A program made the translations under genes and the position numbers. From Lolium rigidum (lineage: Eukaryota; Streptophyta; Magnoliopsida; Poales; Poaceae), in the NCBI RefSeq assembly GCF_022539505.1, contig NC_061513.1:352017696-352081695 (forward strand): 64,000 bases of DNA. The letters run 5' to 3'. This document shows positions 47,367 to 58,388 of the stretch, piece after piece (the stretch's first letter is position 1; every line of letters begins with the position of its first letter). The notes under the pieces were generated by a model. That model saw only the letters and a list, made by a program, of their open reading frames with translations. It searched no databases and was not told the DNA's origin.

Positions 47367-50300
47367 ATGAGCGGCTCCTCTTCGCCCTTCCGCCTCTCGT
47401 GGACCTCTTCTTCTTCTTCATCCTCCATGGCTCAACCGAGCGGTTCTTGGAAGGGCTCCTTCATGCGGGAAGACGACATCGCTCGGTTCGTGCGCCTCCG
47501 CCGCATCCCGGCGGGGGTGATTACGAGGGCGCCAGGCGCGGAGATGGAGCCCCAGCCGGAACCCGGCGAACGCGTGGTCTTCGGCGCGCACCTCGACCGC
47601 GGGTTGGGCCTGCCGGCTTCCAACTTCTTCTGCCGGTTCCTCGACTACTTCGGCCTGCAGCCGCACCACCTGCCGGCCAAAGCCATGATCCTCCTCAGCT
47701 GCTACGTGGCCTTCATGGAAGGCTACGCCGGCTTGTGGCCGGATGTGGAGTTTTGGAGCTGGCTTTTCTACATCAAGGCGCAGACGACTGAAGGCCGTCT
47801 GCGGACCTGCGGCGCCGCCTCCATCTATCCTCGCACGGGTACGTTCTTCCCACGGATCCCGACTGTGGACTCTGTGAAGAATTGGCAAATGTCCTTCTTT
47901 TATGTGCGGAACGAGAGCCCGGCCTTCGACCGGCTCAACCTGCCGGAGTACAACCCGGCTCCGCCAGTCGGCCGGCTCAACTGGGGCCACAACCCCAAGA
48001 CATCGGACCCGGACGCGGAGGTGAACCTCCTGTGGGATTTCCTGGGGGAGTGCGTCACGGACGGCCGGCTGAGCGCCGAAGACCTCCTCTGCACCTACAT
48101 CATGCGCCGGGTTGTACCGCTCCAGTGGCGCGTCCACAAGATTGGGCACATGTCCGGCCGGCTTGACCCGACCCGGACGTCGAAGGTGGAGCTGTCCAAG
48201 TCCCAGGTCGCTCGCCGGGTGAACGACATCACCAAGGCCAACATGCCGGAGAACTGGGACTGGGGGCTACCGCCCTACAACCGGGAGCAGCCGCCTGAAT
48301 TGGTAAGTTTGATGCTTTGGCCGTCTTCCGGCTTGCGGCTGCGTGGCCGACTTGATATTTATCTTGTCTTTCTTTCAGCTTTTCACCCGCCAAGGCATTG
48401 AGGACGGCGACTTGGCGACGAAGGTCTGGACGCCGGATCATGTCGACCCGGCCGACCCAGCCGGCGACCAAGCCGACGACGACGTTCTGCCAGAGGTGCC
48501 GGACCAAGGCGGCCAAGGGGAGCATCATCCGCCGCCTTCGCCGGAACATGAGCAGGAGCAGGAGCAGCCGCAGGCGGAGCCGGCGGAGTCCGGCACGGGG
48601 CCAATCCCTGTGGTGCCTCTGCGCACGAAGCCGCCTGCGAGCACGGCGCCTTCCGCGCCTAAGGGGAGGAAGCGGGCCGTCGGCGGGTCCACGGCCGCGC
48701 TGGAGGCCAAGGCCAAGAAGCAGCGCCGGCATGCGCCCAAGAAGGTTCCGGAGCAAGCCGGGTAAGTTCCTTTTTCTCTGTTTGTTTGATTCCTTTTCTT
48801 TCCTTCCTTTTTGTATTTATCCTTTCTTGCTTGTTCAACTAGGGCCCCGATAAAGTTCACCCAGGGAGGCGGCTCTCGGCAGGCTCCCCCCGTCACGTCG
48901 CCGCTTCGGCGGCAGAGGGAGCCAACCCCGCAGCCCTCGGCACGCGCGCGCACGCCGCCTGCCGCTAACGTGCCGCCTGTGGCTACGCCGCCTTCTGCAG
49001 GGGCGTCTTCTTCAGCTGCACCTTCTGCGGCGCCTGGCGGCGGTGTCCAGGGTCAGTCGGCGCGGCGGCCGACCATAGACGACATCTTTCCGCGCCGTGC
49101 CCCGTTTGTGGAGCAGGCGGCCGGAGCTGGTAGGGGCATGCCGCCTGCCACCGGACCTGGAGCTGGCGGGGCTGCGCCGCCTGCGACCGGAGTCGGCAGG
49201 CCCGTGCCCAACGTTGTGGTGCTGGAGAGCAGCCCGGAGGGGGCGCCTCAGGCGCCGGAGATGACGGCTCCCACCGGGCCGACTGCTTCGACCGCGCCGC
49301 CTCCAGCTTCGGAGCCGACGAGGAGGGAGCCGGCCGGAAGGAGCCGGCAAGGGAGGAGCCGGCCGCGCCCGAGGGACGCCGACTCCCGGGCGCCGAGTGA
49401 GGACGAAGGGCCCGTCGGGCCCAACCGAGGGCCTTCATGTGGCCAAGGGGGCCCGGCTCGCTGCATGTGCCGTCCGCCTCCGACTCCGGCCTCGGCTCGG
49501 CCGGCACCATGGAGAAGGCATGGCACCGGGCGGATTCTTGCGAGGTGTTCGGCCGGGAGGGGCAGCTCGGCGCGGCGCCCATGAAGATGGTCTTCTCCGG
49601 CTACCGGGCCAGCCTTAAGAACAAGGCCGCCGAGGCCCTTGCCCAGCTAGCGACGCTGGAGGATGCTGACAAGGTAGGTGTCTTCTCGTTTTTGCAATTC
49701 TGTTGTTATCCTGGTAGCCCTCCGAGGCATGGGCCGGCTGCTTGGAGCCGGTCCGGGTTTCGTCTGGATATCTGATTGTTTCTTTCAGGTGGTTGTGGAG
49801 CGACGCACCGTCTTGTACAACCAAGTGGTGACTAGCTACCACAAGGCCAAGATCGAGCGGGCCGGCTTGGCCCGCGAGCTAGAGGCTACCAAGGGTAAGG
49901 CTTTCTCTCTTTTGACTTGTTCTCTTTTTGTTACGCTTCTTTTTACTGACGGCTTGTTTTTGCCGGCTTGCAGCTGAGGCCGCCCGGGTCCCGCAGCTTG
50001 AGTCGGACCTTCGAGTCGCCCGCGCCCAATGCGCCGCAAGCGAGGAGGCAAACCGGGCCGCTGCCGCCAAGCTGAAGGTGGCTGACGGGGAGCTGAAACG
50101 GCTGCGCCTTCTTGAGGCTAACCACCTCAAGGAACTTGCCGCCCTCAAGAAGGACAAGGAGGAGAAGCTGGAGGGCCTGAGCAAGCGGTTGGAGGAGGTG
50201 GAGCGGCAACGACTTGCGCTTCATGAAGAGGTGACCACCAAGTCCAATGAGTTGTCAGCCACCGCCAAGCGGTGGGTGGAGGAACTTAGCGCGCTCGACC

Positions 50301-51288
50301 GCGGCTTGGCGGGTGAGTCTTATTTTATGCCTTTCCCTTTGCCGGCTTTCGGCCGTCGGCTACCGGCTTAGGTTGGCAGCCGGCGGCAGAAACCTTGATT
50401 TTCCGATATCTCCATCTTCAGGCTGGGGGCAGTCGATCCTTGCCGGCTGCCTCCAGGCTTTTTTCTTTTTTACTTCGAAATCTCCATCTTCGAGGCTGAG
50501 GGCGGTCGGTCCTTGCCGGCTGCCGCCGAGCTTACTTTTAGAGCTTCGGAATCTCCATCTTCGAGCTGGGGGCGGTCGGTCCTTGCCGGCTGCCTCCAGG
50601 CTTACTTTAGGACTTCGAAAATTTGTATTTTTCGGCTATCTCCGGCTTCAACGGATTTCTGATGTGTTTCTTCTTTGCAGCGGCCTTCCCTGAGGCGCAG
50701 GAGGCGGCGTTAGCGGCTGTTGGCAGGGCGCGGGAGGAGCGCCGGCAGGCCACTGGGGAGCAGAGCTCCGATTGCTTCACCATGGATGACTATTTGTCGT
50801 CCATGGCTGCCCGGGTGGAGCCAATCACCAAGCTTGGCTGGGAGCTGCGGAAGGCGGCGGAAGAGCTGATCCGGCTGCTATGGCCGACGGAGACGCTGCC
50901 GCAAGACCTCTCCAACCTCATCGCCTGGCTGGACAGGGCTCCCGACCGCTTCCTGGACGGGAAGGAGTCGGCCGCGCGCGCCGGAGCTGATATGGCGCTG
51001 TCGTTCGTGCTCTCCTGGTATAACGAGGTTAGCCTCGACCAGTTGGAGTACCGGCGCGCCGATGTGGAGGACAAACTCCCAGCGGAGAACAAGACTGCCC
51101 GGCTCGCCCATGCCTGCGCCATTGCCGACTTCGTCGACAAGGCCATCTTCATCGCGGATCCGAATCCGCCGTCTGACGACGAGGAGGAGGAGGCTGAGGA
51201 TGAGGAGGCGAACGACGTGCCTGAGGATGACCCGGCAGCCGGCTCTGCTGATGCTCCTCCGGCTGGTCCTGATCCAGCCGGTGTTTAA
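47367..51288 (+). CDS. Antisense accessory gene of C, six exons
   Basis: Function unknown; family: plant 'putative gypsy type transposon' protein. Exons by GT/AG: 47367-48302, 48379-48761, 48843-49673, 49789-49894, 49974-50312, 50681-51288. Exon 1 (312 codons) carries the conserved N-terminal domain, with FGLQPHHLPAKAMILL and a Trp/Phe-rich WSWLFYIK stretch. Exons 2-3 are Pro/Ala/Glu-rich with a basic KGRKR patch, possibly a nuclear signal. Exons 4-5 form a long coiled coil. Exon 6 is helical, then strongly acidic (near 51170-51230). Exon phases agree across introns 1 and 2. One frameshift lies near 49430. ATG 47367 is chosen as the first in-frame ATG after the TATA box; 47428 is an alternative. 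It runs toward pol and stops about 600 bp short of integrase's end. Confidence 0.75.
50400..50630. repeat. ~71-bp tandem repeat in intron 5 of C's antisense gene
   Basis: Three units anchored by TCTCCATCTT at 50409, 50481 and 50552 (spacing 72 and 71 bp), each with GGGGGCGGTCGGTCC-like sequence and CCTTGCCGGCTGCC. It lies in the same intron as A's 34-bp array but has an unrelated unit. Confidence 0.85.
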
Positions 51289-51886
51289 CTTTTACCTGTC
51301 ACGCTCATGCTTTTGCAAGACAATCCGTTAAATCTCCGGGATGCTGGGTGCATATGTAAGACAATATCATTATCTTTTTATTAAGGCCCACTTTAATGTG
51401 TTTGTTTAATCATTTGTGTGCCGGCTTGCTTTCTTTCAACTTGTTCGCTTTTTCCCATCCGCCCCACTCTTTGGCTGTGCCCTTGCCGATCGCACGTCCG
51501 ACTTGCGGTCCGTCGCCGGATCAAGAGCGTGCCGCGGGGTGAGGCCGATAGTATTTCAGTTGAACGAGTCGAGTTCGGCAGTCCGGCACTTTTATGAAAA
51601 GTTGTGCAAGAATCAATTCGCTTTCACTCTTTCCCTTAGCCATCTTTCGCGTGCCGGCTCCCTAGGCACTTACTCCCGCCAGCCGGACAGCCGGGTTGCG
51701 GTCTGTAGCTGGTCGGAAGCTGGCTGTCGGAAACCGGATCACGTTACTAAGCCGTCCGCGTGAGAGGGTGTTGGCCAATTGGCGAAAATAATAGAGTACG
51801 CGAAAAACTTGTTGAAATCGGCGCTCTTGGCGCTTACTATTTCATAGCTTACAAAAGGGGTACAAGGGATACATACATTCCTGCTC
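51289..51886. other. Convergent 3' region between antisense gene and pol of C
   Basis: Non-coding spacer where transcripts of the antisense gene (rightward) and of gag-pol (leftward) meet. AT-rich near 51290-51420. No convincing frame. Confidence 0.7.
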
Positions 51887-53200
51887 TCAAGTATAAAATG
51901 GTCGAAGCAACCTGACATTCCACGGACGTTTAGTCTCCTCGTCAGTTTTGTTTGCCTTGTTTTTCTTAGCCTCTTGGGCATCTATGAGATAGTAGGAATC
52001 ATTGCCCACTGCCTTGCTCACGATGAAGGGACCCTCCCATGGGGATGACAGTTTATGCTGTCCGGCTGTCCGTTGGATCAGCCGGAGCACTATGTCTCCT
52101 TCTCGGAATGCTAAGGACTGGACCTTCCGGCTGTGATAGCGTCGGAGGTTTTGCTGGTATATGGTTGATCTGGACTCGGCCATCAGCCGGACCTCTTCAA
52201 CCAGGTCAACTCCATCTTCACGGGCTTCTTTGGCTTCAGCCTCTGTGTAGAGCTTGATCCTTGGCGCGTCGTGCTCGATATCAGTCGGCAGGACGGCTTC
52301 GGCCCCGTATACGAGGAAAAAGGGTGTGAAGCCGACTGAGCGGTTTGGCGTCGTGCGCGAGCTCCATAGCACGTTGGGCAGCTCTTCAATCCAGCAGCCG
52401 GCTGAGCGCTCAAGCGGCTCCACCAGCCGGGGCCGGATGCCGGCTAGGATCAAGCCGTTTGCTTTCTCCACTTGGCCGTTTGACTCCGGGTGCGCCACGG
52501 ACAATAGGTCCATTCGGATCCCCATCTCCCCACAATAGCGTTTGAAAATGCCCTCGGCGAAGTTGCTTCCGTTGTCGGTGATGATGCTATGGGGGTAGCC
52601 GTACCTCACGATTATTTCCTTGAGGAATGTCACGGCTGTGGAGCCGTCCAGCTTCTTTATCGGCTTGGCTTCGATCCACTTAGTGAATTTATCAATCATC
52701 ACCAAGAGGTGAGTCATGCCGCCTCGGGCTGTTTTGAATGGGCCCACCATATCCAAGCCCCATACGGCGAAGGGCCAGGTAATGGGGATGGTCTTCAAGG
52801 CGGAAGCCGGCGTGTGCTTTTGCTTGGCAAAGCGTTGGCAGCCGTTGCACTTCTTCACCAATTCTTCTGCGTCTCTGAGCGCAGTCGGCCAGTAAAAACC
52901 GTGCCGGAAGGCTTTGGCCACTATGGCTCTGGAGGAGGCGTGATGGCCGCACTCACCCTGATGGATTTCCCGTAGGAGTTCAATCCCTTCAGCCGGCTCG
53001 ACGCACCGCTGGAGCACCCCACTTACGCTGCGCTTGTACAGCTCGTGGTTGACGATTATATAGGCCTTGGCCCTTCTCTCAATCTGCCTGGCTTGAACCC
53101 TGTCATCGGGCAGCACACCGTCGGTGAGGTAGGAGAGGAATTCTTGTGCCCATGATGGTACGCATTTTATTTCAAATACGCTGACCACCAAGGCCTTCAT
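51887..53200 (-). CDS. Integrase of C (open, apparently intact)
   Basis: Uninterrupted 437-codon frame. HHCC zinc-binding domain (HQGECGHHASS through CNGCQRF), then the catalytic core with Asp in WGLDMVGPF, Asp in IITDNGSNF and Glu in HPESNGQVEKAN, then a C-terminal domain with a WEGPF motif as in Ty3/Gypsy GPY/F modules. It ends with the RPWNVRLLRPFYT tail seen in A as well. Being open with all catalytic residues present, it is the best-preserved enzyme in the window. The upstream link to RNase H is interrupted in the repeat at 53236-53391, so it may not be made as part of a full polyprotein from this copy. Confidence 0.9.
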   Translation of the reverse strand: MKALVVSVFEIKCVPSWAQEFLSYLTDGVLPDDRVQARQIERRAKAYIIVNHELYKRSVSGVLQRCVEPAEGIELLREIHQGECGHHASSRAIVAKAFRHGFYWPTALRDAEELVKKCNGCQRFAKQKHTPASALKTIPITWPFAVWGLDMVGPFKTARGGMTHLLVMIDKFTKWIEAKPIKKLDGSTAVTFLKEIIVRYGYPHSIITDNGSNFAEGIFKRYCGEMGIRMDLLSVAHPESNGQVEKANGLILAGIRPRLVEPLERSAGCWIEELPNVLWSSRTTPNRSVGFTPFFLVYGAEAVLPTDIEHDAPRIKLYTEAEAKEAREDGVDLVEEVRLMAESRSTIYQQNLRRYHSRKVQSLAFREGDIVLRLIQRTAGQHKLSSPWEGPFIVSKAVGNDSYYLIDAQEAKKNKANKTDEETKRPWNVRLLRPFYT

Positions 53201-54338
53201 CTTTGGAGCTTCCGGCTTCGACTGCGTGGTCGCCGGGTCCGGCTGTGAATCCGGCGGGTTCGGCTGAGAAGCCCCCGAGTTTGGCTGAGAAGCCCCCGGG
53301 TTCGGCTGTGGAGCCGGCGGGTTCGGCTGATAAGCCCCCGACTTGGGCGATGAAGCCCCGGGTTCGGCTGAGAAGCCCCCGGGTCAGCCGGCACGAATAT
53401 GGAATCCGAGTCCGGTGACGGTATGATGGACGGTTTCTTGAGAATCGCCAAGGCAATGCCCGGCGGAATAGCTTGCCGGGTTGAGCCAATCTTGGATAGG
53501 GCGTATGCCGCCTCGTTGTTTGCTCGTGGCACATGATGGAATTCACAGCCATCGAAGAAGCCGGATAGCTGCTGGACGTGGAAGCGGTACGAGGCCATGT
53601 TGGCGTCCTTCGCGTCCCAATCGCCCGATGCTTGCTTGTATAACCGAGTCGGAGTCGCCGAAGCGAGAGGATGCGACGCACGCCTATCTCCTTGGCCAGC
53701 TTCAGCCCGTGAATGAGCGCCTCGTACTCCGCCACATTGTTGGATGCGGCGAAGTGGATCTGCATGACGTAGTCCAGCCGATCTCCCTTGGGGGAGGTGA
53801 CGATGATGCCGGCTCCCAAGCCGTTTCGCATCTTCGAGCTGTCGAAGTGCAGCTTCCAGTGCGTGGAGTCAGGCACCGGTGGCAGGTATTGCATCTCGGC
53901 CCAGTCGACGAAGAAGTCCGCGAGGATCTGCGACTTGATGGCTGTGCGCGGCTCGTAGATGATGGTGTGGGCGGCTAGCTCCAGGGCCCACTTGGCGACC
54001 CGGCCATTGGCGTCCTTGCTGCCAATGATTTCCGCCAAGGGTGCTATGGTCACCACCTTGATGGGATGCTCTTGGAAGTAGTGCTTGAGCTTCTTGGCCG
54101 CCATGTATACGCCGTATGTGACCTTCTGGTAGTGGGGATAGTTTTGCTTTGACTGGGAAAGCACTTCGCTAAGGTAGTAGACTGGGCGCTGGACCGACAG
54201 CTCCTTGCCGGCCTCCTTGCTGGCTTCCTTGCGTTCCACCACCAGGACGACGCTAACCACACGATTAGTGGCAGCGATGTACAAAAGCATCGGCTCCATT
54301 GAAGCCGGCGATGCGAGGATGGGCGCGGTTGAGAGCAC
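53172..54338 (-). pseudogene. RNase H and linker of C
   Basis: A 388-codon frame with the RT-RNase H connection (RPVYYLSEVL), an RNase H start HFDSSKM in which the usual Gly after the catalytic Asp is Ser, and VAEYEA. A frameshift near 53650 moves the GDSD-like and later segments to another frame (53598-53197). The linker to integrase is a 7-residue tandem repeat, listed separately. RNase H in A and B keeps the usual DGS. Confidence 0.75.
53236..53391. repeat. 21-bp coding minisatellite between RNase H and integrase of C
   Basis: Units of 21 bp (GGTTCGGCTGAGAAGCCCCC plus G in consensus) at 53236, 53257, 53278, 53299, 53320, 53341, 53361 and a partial at 53382. One unit (53341-53360) has 20 bp, which shifts the frame. 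In protein it is a 7-residue Gly/Phe/Ala/Pro repeat such as GFSAEPA. Confidence 0.9.
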
Positions 54339-54481
54339 GCGCTTTAAGTCACGGAAGGCTTCATCCGCCTATGGTGACCAGACAAATTTGTCCGATTTCT
54401 TCAGCAACTGGTACAAGGGCAGTGCCTTCTCTCCCAGCCGGGCGACGAAGCGGCTCCAAGGAGGCCGGGCATCCGGTGAAT

Positions 54482-55245
54482 TTACGGGACGTCCTTGAGG
54501 CACTGCGGCAGTTCCATCTTCTCAATGGCACCGATCTTCTCCGGGTTGGCTTCGATTCCTCGGCTGCGAGACGAGGTAGCCCAGGAGTTGGCCGGGCTGG
54601 CACGCACGAACGTGCACTTGGCCGGGTTGAGCTTCATCCGGAATCTTCGCGAGTTGGTGAAGGTTTCTCTCGGGTCATCAAGGAGGGTAGGCATCTCCTT
54701 GGTTTTTACAACGACATCATCCACATACTGCGTGAACGTTTACGCCGATTTGATCCTGCAAACACTTTTGCATGCACCTTTGGTAGGTGGCGCCTGCATT
54801 TTTCAAGCCGAATGGCATAGTCGTGTAGCAGTAAGCCCCATACGGGGTAATGAACGAAGTCTTTATTTGATCAGCCGGATTCAAAGGAATGTGGTGGTAG
54901 CCTGAATAGGCATCTAGAAAAGACAACAGTTCACAGCCGGCGATCGAGTCTATAACTTGATCTATGCGCGGCGGGGAAGGGGTCCTTCGGGCACGCCTTG
55001 TTGAGGCTGGTGTAGTCGATACACATGCGCCAGGAGCCGTTCTTCTTCAAAACCGGGACCGGGTTTGCTAACCGGTCCGGGTGCGGCACTTCCATGATGA
55101 AGCCGGCTGCGAGGAGCCGGGCGATTTCTTCACCGATGGCCTTCGTTCTTTCTTCGGCGAAGCGCCTGAGGGGCTGCTTCACCGGCTTGGCTTCAGGCCT
55201 GACGTGGAGGTGGTGCTCAGTCAACTCCCTCGGCACACCCGGCAT
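54482..55245 (-). pseudogene. Reverse transcriptase of C (frameshifted)
   Basis: The RT domain lies in at least three frames: 55245-54931 (LLAAGFIMEV, WRMCIDYTSLN), 54926-54717 (LDAYSGYHH, PFGLKNAGATYQR) and 54724-54482 (DDVVVKT onward). The break at the catalytic site near 54726 is an apparent one-base gain within minus-strand CACGCAGTATGTGG just before the VDD codons. Another lies near 54970. If these single-base breaks are assembly errors the enzyme could be intact, so the pseudogene call is provisional. Confidence 0.75.
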
Positions 55246-55249
55246 GTCC

Positions 55250-56036
55250 CTTGGAGACCATGCGAAGATGTCCCGATTCTCACGGAGGAAGCTGGTGAGC
55301 TCCCTTTCCTATTTCCTGCTCAAGCCGGCACCGATGGTGACGTACTTGTCCGGCTGCGCCGGGTCGAGCAGGATCATCTTGGTGTTGTCGGCCGGCTGGA
55401 AGTGAGTCGTCCCAGCCGGGTTGCCCACAGCCGGCATGTCCGCCTGCGCGGCCTTAGCCGGGCGACGGCGTCGTGGATGAGCTGCTTCTCGGTGGCGATG
55501 ACCGGCGTACGGGCCATCTTGGAGCTCTGCGTGGCGCAGTCCATGGAGCGGCGATAGTCGCCGGCTACGCGTGATGACCCCTTTAGGGACGGGCAGCTTC
55601 ATCTTCGGGTACCCGTAGTGGGGCACCGCCATGAACTTGGTCGGGGCTGGCCTGCCCGGAGCGCGTGGTAGGGACTCACGAGGTCCACAACCTCGAACTC
55701 GATCCTTTCGGTGCGGAAGTGATCCGGCTTCCCGAACATCACCTCCCGGCGTGATCCGGCCGATCGGGCTGGCAGCAGTGGCCTGGCACGATGCCATGGC
55801 AAGACGGTGGGGGTGGGACGCAGCTCGGCTTCTTGGATGCCTAGCTTGCGGGCGGTGTCGCGGTAGAGGATGTTGATGCTGCTGCCCCCGTCGATGAGGA
55901 CGCGCGAGAAGCGCACGCTGCGCCGAGTCGTGCCGATGGTGGGGTCGAGGACCATGGCGTAGCTGCCCGGCTTCGGTAGGACAGCCGGTGTGTCGCGGCG
56001 ATCAAATGTGATGGCCTGCTCTGACCAGTTTAGGTA
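55250..56036 (-). pseudogene. Protease region of C
   Basis: Aspartic protease that would cut the polyprotein. The frame 55955-55599 contains RVLIDGGSSINILY, with the active Asp codon near 55892, followed by the conserved EFEVVDL segment. The frame changes near 55800 and 55600 before RT. A stop (plus 56037-56039) separates it from gag, which in some Gypsy elements is read through; here the separation could be original or a mutation. Confidence 0.7.
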
Positions 56037-58368
56037 CTAGGGGACCGGTGGGATGATCGCGTTGACCTCGAGGGAACGGCTCTGCTGGCTCGTCTTGTCC
56101 TCGGGCTCGGAGGTGAAGATGATGTAGGTGGCATCCTCGGCCAGGTAGCGGCCATGTTGCACTTGGTTAGCCTCGTGGTGCTCGAGGTTGGCGTTCTCTG
56201 CGCCGGCTTGGCCACCCGGCCCGCCGGCTGGAGGAGGCGGGGGTGGGGGTGGGAGGGGTTCGCCGCTTGTCAGCCGCTTCATGAAGTGGCAGTCGCGGGT
56301 GGTGTGGTTGGAGGGGTTCTTGCCGCTGTGGTACATGCACGGCGAGTCGAGCATCTGCTCGAAGGTGTACTTCGGCTTCCACTGCCGGTCTTGCTTCGGC
56401 GCCGGCCGCCGCTCGGCGCCGCATGGTCTGACACGGCTGCCACATGGGCGGAACCGTACCGGCGGTCCGGCTGGTCGCTGTGCCGCTTGCCGCGGTAGTT
56501 GTCCCGCCGGCTGCCATGCGAGCCGCCCTCGGCCGGCTTGTGCTCGGCCGGCTTGTTGTTGTCCCGTCTTGCTGGGGCCGGTGAAATATCAGCCGGCGAC
56601 TTGCCGGCTTCCTCAGCCAGCGCGTACTTGTCGGCGATGGTCATCAAGGCGGCCATCGACTTGGGGTCGCTGCGGCGTAGCTTGTGCCACAGCATGGTAT
56701 TGGATCGGCAGCCTCCCATGAAGAAGCTGATGGCCTGGATCTCATGCACACCCTCGCAGGAGTTGCACATTTCGCACCAGCGCGTCAGGTATGCGCGGTC
56801 CGTCTCGTCCGGGCCCTGCTTGCACATCTCAAGCTGTTGAGGGCGACCCGGCCGGCGGTAGGTGCCGGTGAAGTTGCTGATGAAGGCCTCTTCGAAATCC
56901 AGCCAGCCGTTGATGCTTGCCGGGCGGCGGGTTGTTGAGCCGAGTGCGGGCGGAGCCGACCAGCATCGAGGGGAATAGCGTACCGCCCAGCGCTTGTTGC
57001 CCCGGGCGATGCCGACTGCGGTGGAGTAGTCCAGCAGCCAGTCCTCCGGCTTGGCGGTGCCGTCGTACTTGGGGGTTTCGCGCGGGAGCTGGAAGCCGTC
57101 GATCATGGGCTCGTTGGCGATGTGGGGCCCGAAGCACTTTGGGCCGGCTGGCCCCTCTCCTTCCGCAATGCGGGATTCGACCAGCCGGTCGAGGCGGTCT
57201 CGGGCGTCTGCCGGCTCGATGCGCGAGCCCAGCCGGGTATGTGCCGGCTGGCGAGCGCCGCTGGCTTCTGGAGCCGGCCGATGTGGGCGTCGAGGCTCGG
57301 AGTCTTGCTCCTGGTTCCGGCTTGTGGGGGCCCGGCTGCGGCTGCTGCCGCCGCCTGGCGGGCGGCTCGGCCGGCTTGAGCTCGCGTGCGTGGCGCGGGA
57401 GTCGTTGCGCCGGCTTGGCGCTGGGGAGATGGACTCGGCTGTATCCCTGGCATTGCCTGCGGCGCCACGAGCGTGAGAAGCTCTAGGTTCTTGGGCGTAC
57501 CTGGGGTCTTTCGACTGCCTGTTGGCAGCCTTCAGCAACTCAGTCACCTGCGTAGTCTGGCGGCGTAACTCTTCGCCTTCGAGGTGGTGCAGCTCCTCTG
57601 CGGCGGCTTCGGCCGCGAGCATGTTCTTGTCGGGGGTGTTGTAGATGGGCAGCTCCATTGACGGAGCCGGCGCGTCCGCGCCGTCGCGGTCGATCTCGGC
57701 GCCTAGGTCGCGGCCTCTGCGGCGGATCTGGCCGGCTCGGCCTGGGGTTGTCGCCGCCTGGGGTGAGGCCGTGGGCGCGGTTGTACTCGCGGCTGGGTGA
57801 TGTCCCACGGCGCTTAGCGGCAGCCAGCTCCTCGGTCGCGCGAGGAGGAGCACGTGGTGCGCCTCCAGGTCTGCCTCGACGGTGGCGGCGTCAGCGCCGG
57901 CACCGGTTGTGAGCGGAGTGCTCAGCTTTGCCCGGACTTCTTCCAGCCGGGATGGTGGTGGTGGCGGCTTTGCGCCTGACGTGGACGCGTGCCCGCCGAC
58001 GTTGCGCTCCAAGTCGGGGCCGCGGACGCGCGTGGACTTGGCGGGCTGCTCGTCGTCGGCTGCCATGACCTCGTGCATGACGCAGGGGCTGGCGGCGGTG
58101 AGGCTGGCGCCGGCTCCAGGGGGAGGGCTTGCGCAGCGCAGGATCTGGCGCGGATAGCGCGGTGGTGCGACGGTGGCGACATAGACGTCGAAGCCGCCGA
58201 AGCTGATGATGTCGCCGCCGGCAGGGAATGGCCTATCGGCGAAGCAGCCAGCGTTGTCGCTGATCCAGTCGAGGGAGCCGAATCTCCAGATCAAGCCTGA
58301 AGCGACCCGCTCGCCGGTGGTGATGGTGAGGCCCGTCCGGATGAAGACACCGGCCGCGGACGCTGAAG
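56037..58368 (-). pseudogene. Gag of C
   Basis: Capsid and nucleocapsid precursor. The frame is open from inside the LTR (ATG 58495) through the primer site to 56279; the first in-frame ATG after the primer site is at about 58078. Order: hydrophobic N-terminal segment, Pro/Ala/Arg-rich leader, helical region (about 57650-57550), Ser/Arg/Pro-rich stretch, capsid domain with EDWLLDYSTAVGIARG (near 57040) and FEEAFISNF, then a basic tail. Two compensating shifts seem to garble about 30 residues near 57000-56940. After a shift near 56380 the frame 56354-56037 holds a Cys/His cluster (CMYHSGKN...HTTRDC), a run of eight prolines and the end. Confidence 0.8.
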
Positions 58369-58386
58369 GCCTCACGGTGGGCGCCA
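58369..58386 (-). other. Primer-binding site of C
   Basis: Minus strand TGGCGCCCACCGTGAGGC, two bases inside the LTR boundary; nearly identical to that of A. Confidence 0.85.
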
Positions 58387-58388
58387 AA

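Noticed and set aside
47418..48149. 243-residue minus-strand frame opposite C's antisense exon 1
   Set aside because: Shadow frame in GC-rich coding DNA; the plus strand has the conserved domain and splice sites.
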